Source: Streptomyces sp. NBC_00249
GTDB taxonomy: Bacteria; Actinomycetota; Actinomycetes; Streptomycetales; Streptomycetaceae
Reading direction: 5' to 3'
Assembly: GCF_026342355.1 (NCBI RefSeq)
Contig: NZ_JAPEMV010000001.1
Location: 1,948,441-2,012,440, forward strand
DNA: 64,000 bases
The translations under genes were made by a program, and so were the position numbers. The notes under the pieces were generated by a model, which worked only from the letters and a program-made list of their open reading frames with translations, did not search any database and was not told where the DNA came from. How positions within the stretch are numbered: position 1 is the first letter of the stretch; each line of letters starts with the position of its first letter. Below are positions 43,488-53,024 of the stretch, one piece after another.

Positions 43488-43535
43488 CGGAGAACCCCCT
43501 GCGACGGCCACCCCGCCGCCGCAGGGGGTTCTCCG
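43488..43535 (+). terminator. Terminator hairpin after the lipoprotein gene
   Basis: A perfect 16-bp inverted repeat (CGGAGAACCCCCTGCG and its complement) with a 16-base loop that may itself fold. Confidence 0.75.
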
Positions 43536-43614
43536 CGCTCCGCCCCCGAGCCCGCCCTTCCGCACTCCGCCCCGCCCGGCCCCGCCCGGCCCCGCCCGGA
43601 GCGACAATGGCCGC

Positions 43615-44412
43615 ATGCCCGAAGGAGACAGCGTCCACCGCGCGGCGGCCCGCCTCCACACCGCCCTCGCGGGCCGGCCCCTGACCACCGCCGACCTGCG
43701 CGTCCCCCGCTTCGCCACCGCCGACCTCACCGGCCGCACCACCCTCGAAGTGCTCCCGCGCGGCAAGCACCTGCTGGCCCGCCTCGAAGGCGGCCTCACC
43801 CTCCACAGCCACCTGCGCATGGACGGCGCCTGGCGCGTCTTCGCCCCCGGCGAGCCCTGGCGCGGCGGCCCCGCCCACGAGATCCGGGCCGTCCTCGCCA
43901 CCGCCGACGCGACCGCCGTCGGCTACCGCCTGCCCGTACTGGAACTCCTGCGCACCGCCGACGAGGCCGTCGCCGTGGGCCATCTGGGCCCGGACCTGCT
44001 CGGCCCCGACTGGGACCCCGCCCTGGCCGCCGCCCGTCTCCTCGCCGACCCCGGCCGCCCGCTCGGCGAGGCCCTCCTCGACCAGCGCAACCTGGCGGGC
44101 ATCGGCAACATCTACAAGGCCGAGCTCTGCTTCCTGGCCCGGGTGACCCCCTGGACCCCGGTCGGCGCCCTCCCCGACCCGCCGTCCACGCTCCCGCGCC
44201 TGGCGGCCGCCGCCCACCGCCTCCTGGCCGCGAACACCGGCGAGGGCCGGCGCCGCAACACCACCGGCAGCCGCCGCCCCGGCCAGGAGCTCTTCGTCTA
44301 CGGCCGCGCCCACCGCCCCTGCCTGCGCTGCGGCGCCCCCGTCCGCGAGGCCCCGCAGGACGGCCGCCCCACCTACTGGTGCCCCCGCTGCCAGAGCGGC
44401 CCGACTAGTTGA
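43615..44412 (+). CDS. nei2: Endonuclease VIII-type DNA glycosylase Nei2
   Basis: A 265-residue Fpg/Nei base-excision repair enzyme. The catalytic Pro2-Glu3 start is PEGDSVHRAA, a Lys lies in the N-terminal domain, the H2TH region has DQRNLAGIGNIYKAE, and the C-terminal zinc finger is CLRCG-(x)-CPRC. The MPEGDSVHR start is that of the Nei branch, not Fpg (MPELPEVE). It removes oxidised pyrimidines. The SDR gene follows in the same direction with its ATG 33 bp after this stop. Confidence 0.92.
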   Translation: MPEGDSVHRAAARLHTALAGRPLTTADLRVPRFATADLTGRTTLEVLPRGKHLLARLEGGLTLHSHLRMDGAWRVFAPGEPWRGGPAHEIRAVLATADATAVGYRLPVLELLRTADEAVAVGHLGPDLLGPDWDPALAAARLLADPGRPLGEALLDQRNLAGIGNIYKAELCFLARVTPWTPVGALPDPPSTLPRLAAAAHRLLAANTGEGRRRNTTGSRRPGQELFVYGRAHRPCLRCGAPVREAPQDGRPTYWCPRCQSGPTS

Positions 44413-44444
44413 CGACCCGTCAGATCCGGTCGTACGGTCCCGGC

Positions 44445-45215
44445 ATGCCCACACCCACCGCCTCGTACGACCTCTCCGGCCGCACCGCGCTCGTCACCGG
44501 AGCCGCCAGCGGCATAGGCCGCGCCACCGCCCTGCTCCTCGCCGAAGCCGGCGCGGCCGTGCACTGCGCGGACCGCGACGAGCAGGGCCTCGCGCAGACC
44601 GCCGCCCTGATCGGCAAGGCCGGGGGCGCCGCCACCGCGCACCCCCTCGACGTCACCGACCGCGCCGCCCTGCGGGCCGCCGTCGCCGCCGCGGGCCCGC
44701 TGGACATCGCCGCGGCCGTCGCCGGGGTCATGCACACGAGCAGCGTCCTGGAGACCACCGACGAGGACCTCGACCGGATCCTGGACATCAACTTCAAGGG
44801 GGTCCTGCGCACCTGCCAGGAAGCCGTCCGCGCGATGATCGCCGCCGGCCGTCCCGGCTCGGTGATCACCATGGCCTCGGGGGCCGTGGACGCCGCCCAG
44901 CCCGGCCTGCTCTGCTACAGCGCCGCCAAGGCGGCCGTGGTCCAGCTGACGAAGACCCTCGCCACCGAGAGCGGCCCGCACGGCATCCGCGTCAACGCCG
45001 TCGCCCCGGGATGGATCCGTACCCCCATGACCGGCCGCCACGGCCGCGAGGTCCAGGAGCGGACCGAGGCCGCCATGGTCCGGATGTCGCCGCTGCGCCG
45101 GGTCGGCGAGCCCGAGGACATCGCCCAGGCCGTCCTCTACCTGGCTTCCGACGCCTCGTCCTTCATGACGGGGCAGATTCTTCGCCCGAACGGTGGAGTG
45201 TCGATGCCGTGGTGA
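44445..45215 (+). CDS. SDR family NAD(P)-dependent oxidoreductase
   Basis: A 256-residue classical short-chain dehydrogenase. The cofactor loop is TGAASGIG (about residues 16-23), and the DVTDR stretch, the catalytic Ser, and Tyr-x-x-x-Lys in YSAAKAAV are all present, as is PGWIRTPMT near the C-terminus. The reaction is reduction or oxidation of an alcohol or ketone; substrate unknown. MPTPTASYD is the start. Its end overlaps the minus-strand gene by 53 bp. Confidence 0.9.
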   Translation: MPTPTASYDLSGRTALVTGAASGIGRATALLLAEAGAAVHCADRDEQGLAQTAALIGKAGGAATAHPLDVTDRAALRAAVAAAGPLDIAAAVAGVMHTSSVLETTDEDLDRILDINFKGVLRTCQEAVRAMIAAGRPGSVITMASGAVDAAQPGLLCYSAAKAAVVQLTKTLATESGPHGIRVNAVAPGWIRTPMTGRHGREVQERTEAAMVRMSPLRRVGEPEDIAQAVLYLASDASSFMTGQILRPNGGVSMPW

Positions 45216-45444
45216 CCTCCGGGTCCCGCCCGGCCGCCCCCGGTTCGGCCCCGCCCCGTACGCGTCCGCGCCGCACGGGCGCGCGCGCCGTGCAGTGCAC
45301 CGGCAGCAGCCCGAGCCCCCAGCCGCCCACCGCCACCGCGCCCTCCACGGCCCCGGAGTCGCCCGGGGCCAGCGCCAGCCGCAGGACGGCCCACCACCAC
45401 AGGACGCCCGCCGCCAGCGCGAGGGGTATCAGTAACCGCCGCAC
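45163..45444 (-). CDS. Small membrane protein of unknown function
   Basis: A 93-residue protein with two hydrophobic stretches (about 4-22, RLLIPLALAAGVLWWWAVLRL, and 35-52) and a basic hydrophilic tail. GTG at 45444 has GGGAGG five bases upstream; longer frames to 45615 are open but lack this site. It is the first gene downstream of clgR on the minus strand and overlaps the convergent SDR by 53 bp. No family recognised; moderate confidence that it is real. Confidence 0.5.
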   Translation of the reverse strand: MRRLLIPLALAAGVLWWWAVLRLALAPGDSGAVEGAVAVGGWGLGLLPVHCTARAPVRRGRVRGGAEPGAAGRDPEVTTASTLHRSGEESAPS

Positions 45445-45631
45445 GGCCACCTCCCAGAGGGCCGGTTCCCGGACGGCCCCATCCTCCCGCACCCCCCGCG
45501 CGTACGCACCCAGAACACCCGCCGCGAGCCCCCGCAGGCCCCCCGCGCACGCCCCCGGACGACAAGGAGCCCCGGCCGGCGCTCTCGCACCGACCGGGGC
45601 TCCGGTCACACTCACAAGCTCATGTGCACGC

Positions 45632-46012
45632 TCAAGCGGCTACGACATTCACCGCTTCCACGGGCGCCTTGATGGTCACCCGTTCGGGTCCGCCCGTGAC
45701 CGAGGCCACGGAGACCGAATTGAGCATCGGGCGCACCGGTGCCGGCACCGGTTCGCTTGCGGCGGCCGACTGCGCAAGCTCTGCCAGCGACAGCTCGTCA
45801 CTGACTTCGCGCATCAGCTCGGACATCCGTACGTCCAACGCGTCGCAGATCGCGGAGAGCAGCTCGGAGGATGCCTCCTTCTGCCCCCGCTCCACCTCGG
45901 AGAGATAGCCGAGAGAAACTCGGGCGGACGAGGAGACTTCGCGCAGAGTACGGCCCTGGCGCTGGCGCTGCCGACGCAGCACGTCACCCAGCAGGCGACG
46001 GAGCAGAATCAT
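45632..46012 (-). CDS. clgR: Clp gene regulator ClgR
   Basis: A 126-residue regulator of clp and related protease genes. The Cro/CI-type HTH (residues 10-65; [20 protein letters not shown]) is typical of ClgR. The C-terminus ends VNVVAA. In Streptomyces the last two alanines of ClgR make it a Clp substrate, and they are present here, so self-limiting proteolysis is expected. It is in the ftsK-rodZ-rimO-pgsA-cinA-clgR region, the standard position in Streptomyces. A ClgR-like site lies upstream. Confidence 0.92.
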   Translation of the reverse strand: MILLRRLLGDVLRRQRQRQGRTLREVSSSARVSLGYLSEVERGQKEASSELLSAICDALDVRMSELMREVSDELSLAELAQSAAASEPVPAPVRPMLNSVSVASVTGGPERVTIKAPVEAVNVVAA

Positions 46013-46100
46013 CGGTGGCTCCCTCCTCTGACCGTGTAGCCGTAACCTTCACGCCCCACCGTACCGCCTCGCGCCGCGGCCGTGCGGGGAGCGATGTCGT

Positions 46101-46118
46101 GTTCACTCAGGGCTGCAA
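46101..46118. promoter_or_regulatory. Candidate ClgR binding site
   Basis: GTTCACTCAGGGCTGC follows the CGCYNANRGCG core as I recall it for actinobacterial ClgR, with two symmetric changes (A and T in place of the G's). It is about 90 bp before the clgR start, between cinA and clgR. Confidence 0.35.
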
Positions 46119-46121
46119 ACA

Positions 46122-46682
46122 TCAAATCCCCCCGTTCTGTTCCGTATCCTGCCCCCGCAGATTCTCGCGGAGTTCGCTCGAGAGGAGTTCGAGCACTGTC
46201 CGTGCACTCTCCCTACGGATTTCCGTACGGGAGCCGTTCAACCGCAGCCGGGCCGTTTTCCTGCCCCCCGGACCTGCCACGGCGATGAAAACGGTTCCCA
46301 CGGGCTGCCCGTCCTGGGGGTCCGGACCGGCCACCCCGGTCGTCGCGATCCCCCACGAAGCGCCCATCACGCGCCGTACTCCGGCGGCCATCTCGGCCGC
46401 GACCTGCGCGTTCACCGCGCCTTCGGCCGCCAGCAGTCCCGCGTCCACCCCGAGCACCTGGTGCTTCAGCTCGGTGGCGTAGGCGGTGACGGAGCCGCGG
46501 AAGGAGCGTGAGGCCCCCGGCACCGCCGTCAGTTCGGCCGCCACCATCCCGCCGGTCAGCGATTCGGCGACGGCCAGGGTCTGGTCACTCTCCGCGAGCA
46601 GGCGCAGCACCTCCCCGGCCACACCCGCCTCACCTTCCGCCGCGCGCGCGGCCTCCGGCACGTCCCCCACCGCGTATGTCAC
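46122..46682 (-). CDS. cinA: CinA C-terminal domain (PncC-type) protein
   Basis: A 186-residue protein of the CinA C-terminal, nicotinamide-nucleotide amidohydrolase type. It has AESLTGGMVAAELTAVPGAS, GSVTAYATELKHQVLGVD and GIATTGVAGPDP. It deamidates NMN for pyridine-nucleotide recycling or has related roles. It lacks the N-terminal CinA domain, as in other Streptomyces. GTG start at 46682 overlaps the pgsA stop by 4 nt, so the two are coupled. Confidence 0.9.
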   Translation of the reverse strand: MTYAVGDVPEAARAAEGEAGVAGEVLRLLAESDQTLAVAESLTGGMVAAELTAVPGASRSFRGSVTAYATELKHQVLGVDAGLLAAEGAVNAQVAAEMAAGVRRVMGASWGIATTGVAGPDPQDGQPVGTVFIAVAGPGGRKTARLRLNGSRTEIRRESARTVLELLSSELRENLRGQDTEQNGGI

Positions 46683-47335
46683 CTCTCGGCCCGCTCCTCG
46701 GCCAGCCCGGCCCGGCGCAGCACCACGGCCTGGCGGATGTAGTCCAGACCGGTGACGACGGTCAGCACGACGGCGAGCGCCATCACCCAGAAGCGCAGGG
46801 TCGCCAGCGGCCCGGTCAGCGCGAGCACGTACATGCCCACCGCCGTGCCCTGCGCGAGGGTCTTGAGCTTGCCTCCCCGGCTGGCCGGGATCACCCCGTA
46901 CCGGATCACCCAGAAGCGCATCAGCGTGATCCCGAGCTCCCGCCCGAGGATCACCCCGGTGACCCACCAGGGCAGGTCTCCCAGGTAGGAGAGACAAATG
47001 AGCGCCGACCCCATGATCGCCTTGTCGGCGATGGGGTCGGCGATCTTCCCGAAGTCAGTGACCAGGTTGTACGTCCGGGCGAGGTGCCCGTCGAAGATGT
47101 CCGTGATCATGGCGACGGCGAAGGCGGCCCACGCCAGCGCCCGCCAGACGGGGTCGTAGCCCCCGTCGGCGAGCAGCAGCAGGACGAATCCCGGCACGAG
47201 GACGAGCCGGATCATCGTCAGGATGTTGGCGATGTTCCACAAGCTGGCCTGGTTGACGGCCGCGGCCCCGAGCTTCGCGCCGGGCGCGGGCCGGCGGCCG
47301 GTCCCGCCCGCCGCTGATGCCGGGACTCCGGTCAT
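46679..47335 (-). CDS. pgsA: CDP-diacylglycerol-glycerol-3-phosphate phosphatidyltransferase
   Basis: A 218-residue integral membrane enzyme that makes phosphatidylglycerol phosphate, a precursor of PG and cardiolipin. It has the CDP-alcohol motif DGHLART(x)[11 protein letters not shown] and about four to five TMs. The N-terminal 25 residues are a Gly/Pro-rich extension. It overlaps rimO by 4 nt and cinA by 4 nt, so these genes are a tightly coupled unit. Confidence 0.93.
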   Translation of the reverse strand: MTGVPASAAGGTGRRPAPGAKLGAAAVNQASLWNIANILTMIRLVLVPGFVLLLLADGGYDPVWRALAWAAFAVAMITDIFDGHLARTYNLVTDFGKIADPIADKAIMGSALICLSYLGDLPWWVTGVILGRELGITLMRFWVIRYGVIPASRGGKLKTLAQGTAVGMYVLALTGPLATLRFWVMALAVVLTVVTGLDYIRQAVVLRRAGLAEERAER

Positions 47336-48819
47336 CCGGCCGCCTCCTCAAGATCCACGCCCAGGGGCTCGGCGACGAGGTCCACACCGAGGGTGCCGAC
47401 CACCTTCGCCGTGACGATACGCCCGGGGACCAGGCCGGTGCCGTCGGTGAAGACGACCTGGCCGTCGGTCTCGGGGGCCTGGTGGGCGGCGCGGCCGTAA
47501 GCACCCTCGCCGTCCTCGTCGACGGACTCCACGGACTCGACGAGGACCTCCAGGGTCTCCCCGATCCGCTCCTCCGCGCGCTGCGAGGTGAGCTCCTCGG
47601 CGAGGCGCTGCATGTGCGCGAGGCGCTCGGCGATGGTGTCCTCGTCCAGCTTGTTCTCGTAGGTGACGGCCTCGGTGCCGTCCTCGTCCGAGTAGCCGAA
47701 GACGCCGATGGCGTCGAGGCGGGCGTGGGTGAGGAAACGCTCCAGCTCCGCGAAGTCCGATTCCTTCTCGCCGGGGAAGCCGACGATGAAGTTGGAGCGG
47801 ACGCCGGCCGTCGGGGCCTTGGAGCGGATGGTGTCCAGCAGTTCCAGGAAGCGGTCCGTGTCGCCGAAGCGGCGCATGGCGCGCAGCACGTCGGGGGCCG
47901 AGTGCTGGAAGGACAGGTCGAAGTACGGGACGACCTTGGGGGTCGAGGTGAGTACGTCGATCAGGCCGGGCCGCATCTCGGCGGGCTGGAGGTAGCTGAC
48001 GCGGACGCGCTCGATGCCGTCCACCTCGGCCAGCTCGGGCAGCAGGGTCTCCAGCAGGCGGATGTCGCCGAGGTCCTTGCCGTACGAGGTGTTGTTCTCG
48101 GAGACCAGCATGATCTCCTTGACGCCCTGCTCGGCGAGCCAGCGCGTCTCGCCCAGCACGTCGCTGGGGCGGCGGGAGATGAAGGAGCCGCGGAAGGACG
48201 GGATGGCGCAGAAGGAGCAGCGCCGGTCGCAGCCGGAGGCGAGCTTCACCGAGGCGACGGGGCTCTTGTCCAGGCGGCGGCGCAGGGGCGCGCGGGGGCC
48301 GGAGGCGGGCGCGACGCCCTCGGGGAGGTCCGCGGGGGCGGCCTCGGGCTCCTGGGCGTGGCCCGGGAGCGCGACCTCGGCGTCCTGGCGCTCCGCCGGG
48401 CTGATCGGCAGCAGCTTGCGCCGGTCGCGCGGGGTGTGGGAGGCGTGGATGCCTCCGTTGAGGATCGTCTGGAGGCGGTCGGAGATGTCGGCGTAGTCGT
48501 CGAAGCCGAGGACTCCGTCGGCCTCGGGGAGCGCTTCGGCGAGTTCCTTGCCGTAGCGCTCGGCCATACAGCCGACGGCGACGACGGCCTGGGTCTTGCC
48601 GTGATCCTTGAGATCGTTGGCTTCCAGCAGGGCGTCTACGGAGTCCTTCTTCGCGGCTTCGACGAAGCCACAGGTGTTGACGACGGCTACGTCCGCGTCG
48701 GCGGCGTCCTCGACGAGCTCCCAGCCATCCGCCGCCAAGCGGCCTGCGAGCTCCTCCGAGTCCACCTCGTTACGGGCGCAGCCAAGAGTGACAAGGGCGA
48801 CGGTACGGCGTTCGGGCAT
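47332..48819 (-). CDS. rimO: Ribosomal protein S12 methylthiotransferase RimO
   Basis: A 495-residue radical-SAM enzyme that methylthiolates an Asp of ribosomal protein S12. It has an auxiliary cluster (Cys14, Cys50, Cys84), the radical SAM motif CDRRCSFC (Cys197, 201, 204) and a C-terminal TRAM domain. A 45-50 residue Pro/Ala/Glu linker (about 135-185) separates the first two domains; it is longer than in E. coli and is typical of actinobacteria. This is the second methylthiotransferase of the window beside MiaB. It is coupled to pgsA. Confidence 0.95.
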   Translation of the reverse strand: MPERRTVALVTLGCARNEVDSEELAGRLAADGWELVEDAADADVAVVNTCGFVEAAKKDSVDALLEANDLKDHGKTQAVVAVGCMAERYGKELAEALPEADGVLGFDDYADISDRLQTILNGGIHASHTPRDRRKLLPISPAERQDAEVALPGHAQEPEAAPADLPEGVAPASGPRAPLRRRLDKSPVASVKLASGCDRRCSFCAIPSFRGSFISRRPSDVLGETRWLAEQGVKEIMLVSENNTSYGKDLGDIRLLETLLPELAEVDGIERVRVSYLQPAEMRPGLIDVLTSTPKVVPYFDLSFQHSAPDVLRAMRRFGDTDRFLELLDTIRSKAPTAGVRSNFIVGFPGEKESDFAELERFLTHARLDAIGVFGYSDEDGTEAVTYENKLDEDTIAERLAHMQRLAEELTSQRAEERIGETLEVLVESVESVDEDGEGAYGRAAHQAPETDGQVVFTDGTGLVPGRIVTAKVVGTLGVDLVAEPLGVDLEEAAG

Positions 48820-48876
48820 GGACTCAAGACTACTTCGTCCCGGCGCCGGCCCCCGCCTCACGTCCCCCCACAGCAA

Positions 48877-48921
48877 GATCCCCGGGGCCGGCGGCTGGTG
48901 CCGCCCGGTGTCCCGGGGATC
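48877..48921 (-). terminator. Hairpin between the RodZ-like gene and rimO
   Basis: GATCCCCGGG and CCCGGGGATC arms with a 25-base GC-rich inner part that can fold again (GGCGGC-TGGT-GCCGCC). No T tract. Possible attenuator or terminator after the RodZ-like gene. Confidence 0.45.
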
Positions 48922-48944
48922 CGGAATTTCCTATTCCGTGCTGG

Positions 48945-49856
48945 TCAGCCCGCCTGGGCCTGGCCCTGGCTCGGGTCGTCCTTGGTGTAAGTGAGACGTT
49001 CGACCTGCCCCGACTGGAAGTCGTCCTTGACCTCCTTGCCGTTCACGAACAGCTTGACCGCCCCGGCGTCGCCGAGGACGAGGTCGACGGACTCCTTGTC
49101 CGTGAAGGTCTTCGACTCGCCCTGCGCGAGGGTTCCGTCGAAGAGCAGCCGGCCGCTGTGGTCCTTCGCGGAGATCCAGCTCTCGCCGGTGTCGGCCGTC
49201 AGGACCACGGTGACGAGGTCCTTGGGAGCCGCGGCGATGGCGCTGTCCGAGGGTTCCGGCTTGGGCGCCTGCGGGGTCTGGGGCCGGTCCGCCGGCTTCC
49301 CGGCGGGCTGCTGGGGCGAGCCGGCGGGCTTGCCGGCCGGCTGCGCGGAGGCGGAACCTTCCGCCACCGGCCGCTTGCCGTCCCCGTCGCCGCCGCTGAA
49401 GGCGGTGAAGCCCACGAAGCCGATCACGGCGACGATGGCGGCGACCATGGCGGCGGTCCAGTTGGGCCGCTGCCGTTCGGGGCGGATCCGCTCGGCTTCG
49501 AACATCGGCGCGGCGGGGGTGGGTGCCGGCCGGCCGCCGTGGGCCGCGTCGTAGCTGTCGATCAGGGGTGCCGGATCGATGTGCACGGCGCGGGCGAGCG
49601 TACGGATGTGACCGCGGGCGTAGACGTCGCCGCCGCACCGCGTGAAGTCGTCCTCTTCGATCGCGTGCACGATCGGGATGCGCACGCGGGTGGTGGAACT
49701 GACTTCGTCGACTGTGAGCCCGGCGGCGATCCGGGCCTTCTTGAGGGCCGTCCCGATCGACGGTTCTTCGACGGAACGTTCGACGATGCGGTCCTCGGAC
49801 CGGTCGTCGGTCGAAGGCCGCTCTTCTTCGGGGGAGTTGGAGTTGCCGATGGACAC
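48945..49856 (-). CDS. RodZ-like HTH membrane protein
   Basis: A 303-residue bitopic protein: an acidic head, an HTH_25-type domain (about 34-103; SIGTALKKARIAAGLTVDEVS) and TM (about 133-153), then a Ser/Gly/Pro/Lys linker and a C-terminal DUF4115-like beta domain (from about 200). RodZ links the cytoskeleton MreB to the cell-wall machinery in rods; in Streptomyces its job may relate to spore-wall or septum. It lies between ftsK and rimO. I prefer GTG 49856 to an ATG nine codons upstream. Confidence 0.8.
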   Translation of the reverse strand: MSIGNSNSPEEERPSTDDRSEDRIVERSVEEPSIGTALKKARIAAGLTVDEVSSTTRVRIPIVHAIEEDDFTRCGGDVYARGHIRTLARAVHIDPAPLIDSYDAAHGGRPAPTPAAPMFEAERIRPERQRPNWTAAMVAAIVAVIGFVGFTAFSGGDGDGKRPVAEGSASAQPAGKPAGSPQQPAGKPADRPQTPQAPKPEPSDSAIAAAPKDLVTVVLTADTGESWISAKDHSGRLLFDGTLAQGESKTFTDKESVDLVLGDAGAVKLFVNGKEVKDDFQSGQVERLTYTKDDPSQGQAQAG

Positions 49857-50074
49857 GAGGGCGCCTTTCGAGCGTGTAGCCACCTGCTGGCTTCCCAGTC
49901 TAGGGGGGTGACGAAAGGGTGGGGCAACCGGAGGGTCCGCTCCCTACGCCATCCGAATGGCCCGGGAACACCCGCCGGTGTCTCCCTCAACTTGACGCAC
50001 GCCCAAGGGAAACGGTTGCCCGCCGATCCCATACGGTCGAGTGAGCCGCCGGGTCGTCCGTTCAGACCCCCGTT

Positions 50075-52870
50075 CTACGGCTGCTCCTCGCCGCGGATCA
50101 CGGCGAGCACCCCGTCCAGCTCGTCCGGTTTGACCAGGACGTCGCGCGCCTTCGAACCCTCGCTCGGGCCGACGACCCCCCGGGACTCCATCAGGTCCAT
50201 CAGCCGGCCGGCCTTGGCGAAGCCCACGCGCAGCTTGCGCTGGAGCATCGAGGTGGAGCCGAACTGCGTGGAGACCACCAGCTCCGCCGCCTGGCACAGC
50301 AGGTCCAGGTCGTCGCCGATCTCCTCGTCGATCTCCTTCTTCTGCTTCTGCCCCACGGTGACGTCGTCGCGGAAGACGGGCGCCATCTGGTCCTTGCAGT
50401 GCTGCACGATCCCGGCGATCTCGTCCTCGGTGACGAAGGCGCCCTGGAGGCGGACCGGCTTGTTCGCCCCCATCGGCAGGAACAGCCCGTCGCCCTTGCC
50501 GATGAGCTTCTCGGCGCCCGGCTGGTCGAGGATGACCCGGCTGTCGGCGAGCGAGGAGGTGGCGAAGGCGAGGCGCGAGGGCACGTTCGCCTTGATCAGA
50601 CCGGTCACCACGTCCACCGACGGCCGCTGGGTCGCGAGCACCAGGTGGATGCCGGCCGCGCGGGCCAGCTGCGTGATGCGCACGATCGAGTCCTCGACGT
50701 CGCGCGGGGCCACCATCATCAGGTCGGCGAGCTCGTCGACGATCACCAGCAGGTACGGGTACGGGCTGAGCTCGCGCTCGCTGCCCGGCGGCAGTTTGAT
50801 CTTGCCGTCCCGGATGGCCTGGTTGAAGTCGTCGATGTGCCGGTAGCCGAAGGCCGCCAGGTCGTCGTAGCGCAGGTCCATCTCGCGCACCACCCACTGG
50901 AGGGCCTCGGCGGCCCGCTTGGGGTTGGTGATGATCGGCGTGATCAGGTGCGGGATGCCCTCGTACGCCGTCAGCTCCACCCGCTTCGGGTCGACGAGGA
51001 CCATCCGGACGTCCTCCGGGGTGGCCCGCACCATGACCGAGGTGATCAGGCAGTTGATGCAGGAGGACTTGCCGGAGCCGGTGGCGCCCGCGACCAGCAC
51101 GTGCGGCATCTTCGCCAGGTTGGCCATGACGTAGCCGCCCTCGACGTCCTTGCCGAGCGCGACCAGCATCGGATGGTCGTCCTCGGCGGCGTCCGCGAGG
51201 CGCAGCACGTCCCCGAGGTTGACCATCTCGCGGTCGGTGTTCGGGATCTCGATGCCGACCGCCGACTTGCCGGGGATGGGGCTGATGATCCGTACGTCCG
51301 GGGAGGCCACCGCGTAGGCGATGTTCTTCGCGAGCGCCGTGATCCGCTCGACCTTCACGGCCGCGCCGAGGGTGACCTCGTAGCGGGTGACCGTCGGGCC
51401 CCGGGTGAAGCCGGTGACCTGGGCGTCCACCTTGAACTCGGTGAACACGTTCGTCAGCGAGGCGACCACCGCGTCGTTCGCCGCGCTACGGGTCTTACCG
51501 GGCCCGCCCTTCTCCAGCAGGTCCAGCGAGGGCAGCGCGTACGTGATGTCCCCGCGCAGCTGGAGCTGCTCGGCGCGGGGCGGCAGCGGCTGGGCCTCGG
51601 GCGGGGTCTTCGTCAGGTCCGGCACCGACAGCGTCCCGGAGGCGGCGGCGGTCCGCTCGTGCGGGGCCTCCTCCTCCACCGGGACGGGCGCCACCGGGGC
51701 GGGTGCCACCCGGCCCGGGACGGGCTCCTCGCGGGCGGGCGGCACCGGAGCGGTGATCTCCACCCTTTCCCGGTCGGGCGTGATCCCCTGGGTGAGGTCG
51801 GCGACCAGCGGGGACGGCGGCAGCCCCCCGTAGACCACCCCGTCCAGCGCGGCGGCGGCCGCCGCGGCCACGTCGACGGCGTCCATCTCGCGCTCCCCCG
51901 GCCGCCCGGCGATCCGCCGCGGCCGGCGGCGCCGGGCCAGCGCCGCCTCCTCGGCGGCGTCCGCCGGATCGCCGGACCCTTCACCACCGGTACGGGCGCG
52001 CCACCGCTCGGCGTCATGACGGTCCTGGCGCTCCTGCCGCCCGGCGTCCTCGGACTCCCCGTACCCCTCGTCGTACTCGTTCGGCGCGATGATCCCCAGC
52101 CGGATCCCCAGCAGCCGCAGCCGCTGCGGGATCGCGTTGACCGGGGTCGCGGTGACCACCAGCAGCCCGAACACGGTGAGCAGCACCAGCATGGGCACGG
52201 CCAGCGGCGCGCCCATCGTGAAGATCAGCGGCTTGGAGGCGCCCCAGCCGATGAGCCCGCCCGCGTCCTGCATGGCGGTGGTGCCCTCGTCCCGGCCTGG
52301 CGCCCCGCAGGCGATGTGCACGAGCCCCAGGACACCGATCACCAGGGCCGACAGGCCGATGCCGATCCGGCCGTTGGCGTCGGTCTGCTCGGGGTGGCGG
52401 ATGAAACGTACCGCCATGACGCCGAGCAGGATCGGCACGAGCAGGTCGAGCCGCCCGAAGGCGCCGGTGACCAGCATGGTGACCAGGTCCCCGACGGGCC
52501 CGCTCAGGTTCGACCAGGTCCCGGCGGCGACGATCAGCGCCAGGGCGAGGAGCAGCAGCGCGACGCCGTCCTTGCGGTGGGCGGGGTCGAGGTTCTTCGC
52601 GCCCCGGCCGATCCCGCGGAACACCTTGCCGACCAGGTGCGCGAGACCGAGCCAGCAGCGGCGTACGACCCACAGCACGCCCCCCGTCGGGGACGGCGCC
52701 GGTTTGGCGGCGACCTTCTTCACCGCGGGGCGCTTGGCCGCCGCGGCCTTCTTGGCGGGAGGCTTGCGCGCGGGGGCCGCCTTCTTGGCCGGCGCCGTCG
52801 TACGGCCGGTGCGGCCCTTCGCGGTGCCCGCGGCGCTCTGGGAACCCTTACCGGACGTACTTGAGGCCAT
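50075..52870 (-). CDS. ftsK: DNA translocase FtsK
   Basis: A 931-residue septal DNA pump that clears chromosomes from closing septa, important in Streptomyces at sporulation. It has a Lys/Ala-rich head (1-60), four TMs (about 85-270), a Pro/Glu-rich linker, and the motor with Walker A GATGSGKS (about 595) and Walker B LLVIVDELADLMMVAPRDVED near 710. The C-terminal gamma wHTH (LLCQAAELVVSTQFGSTSMLQR) binds KOPS-type sites. MASSTSGKGS at 52870 is the start. It is first in a minus-strand series that runs through the RodZ-like gene. Confidence 0.95.
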   Translation of the reverse strand: MASSTSGKGSQSAAGTAKGRTGRTTAPAKKAAPARKPPAKKAAAAKRPAVKKVAAKPAPSPTGGVLWVVRRCWLGLAHLVGKVFRGIGRGAKNLDPAHRKDGVALLLLALALIVAAGTWSNLSGPVGDLVTMLVTGAFGRLDLLVPILLGVMAVRFIRHPEQTDANGRIGIGLSALVIGVLGLVHIACGAPGRDEGTTAMQDAGGLIGWGASKPLIFTMGAPLAVPMLVLLTVFGLLVVTATPVNAIPQRLRLLGIRLGIIAPNEYDEGYGESEDAGRQERQDRHDAERWRARTGGEGSGDPADAAEEAALARRRRPRRIAGRPGEREMDAVDVAAAAAAALDGVVYGGLPPSPLVADLTQGITPDRERVEITAPVPPAREEPVPGRVAPAPVAPVPVEEEAPHERTAAASGTLSVPDLTKTPPEAQPLPPRAEQLQLRGDITYALPSLDLLEKGGPGKTRSAANDAVVASLTNVFTEFKVDAQVTGFTRGPTVTRYEVTLGAAVKVERITALAKNIAYAVASPDVRIISPIPGKSAVGIEIPNTDREMVNLGDVLRLADAAEDDHPMLVALGKDVEGGYVMANLAKMPHVLVAGATGSGKSSCINCLITSVMVRATPEDVRMVLVDPKRVELTAYEGIPHLITPIITNPKRAAEALQWVVREMDLRYDDLAAFGYRHIDDFNQAIRDGKIKLPPGSERELSPYPYLLVIVDELADLMMVAPRDVEDSIVRITQLARAAGIHLVLATQRPSVDVVTGLIKANVPSRLAFATSSLADSRVILDQPGAEKLIGKGDGLFLPMGANKPVRLQGAFVTEDEIAGIVQHCKDQMAPVFRDDVTVGQKQKKEIDEEIGDDLDLLCQAAELVVSTQFGSTSMLQRKLRVGFAKAGRLMDLMESRGVVGPSEGSKARDVLVKPDELDGVLAVIRGEEQP

Positions 52871-53024
52871 GGGCCCGAGGTTACCGGTGTGCACGCCGGT
52901 GGACACGCGTGCCCACCCCTTCACCCGTTCGTGTCGCCCCGTCCGTACGCGCTTTGACGGCCCGCCAGACCTGACGCCCCGCCGGCGGACCCCCGGGCGG
53001 GGCCCCTTCGCCGGCGGGCGGGTC

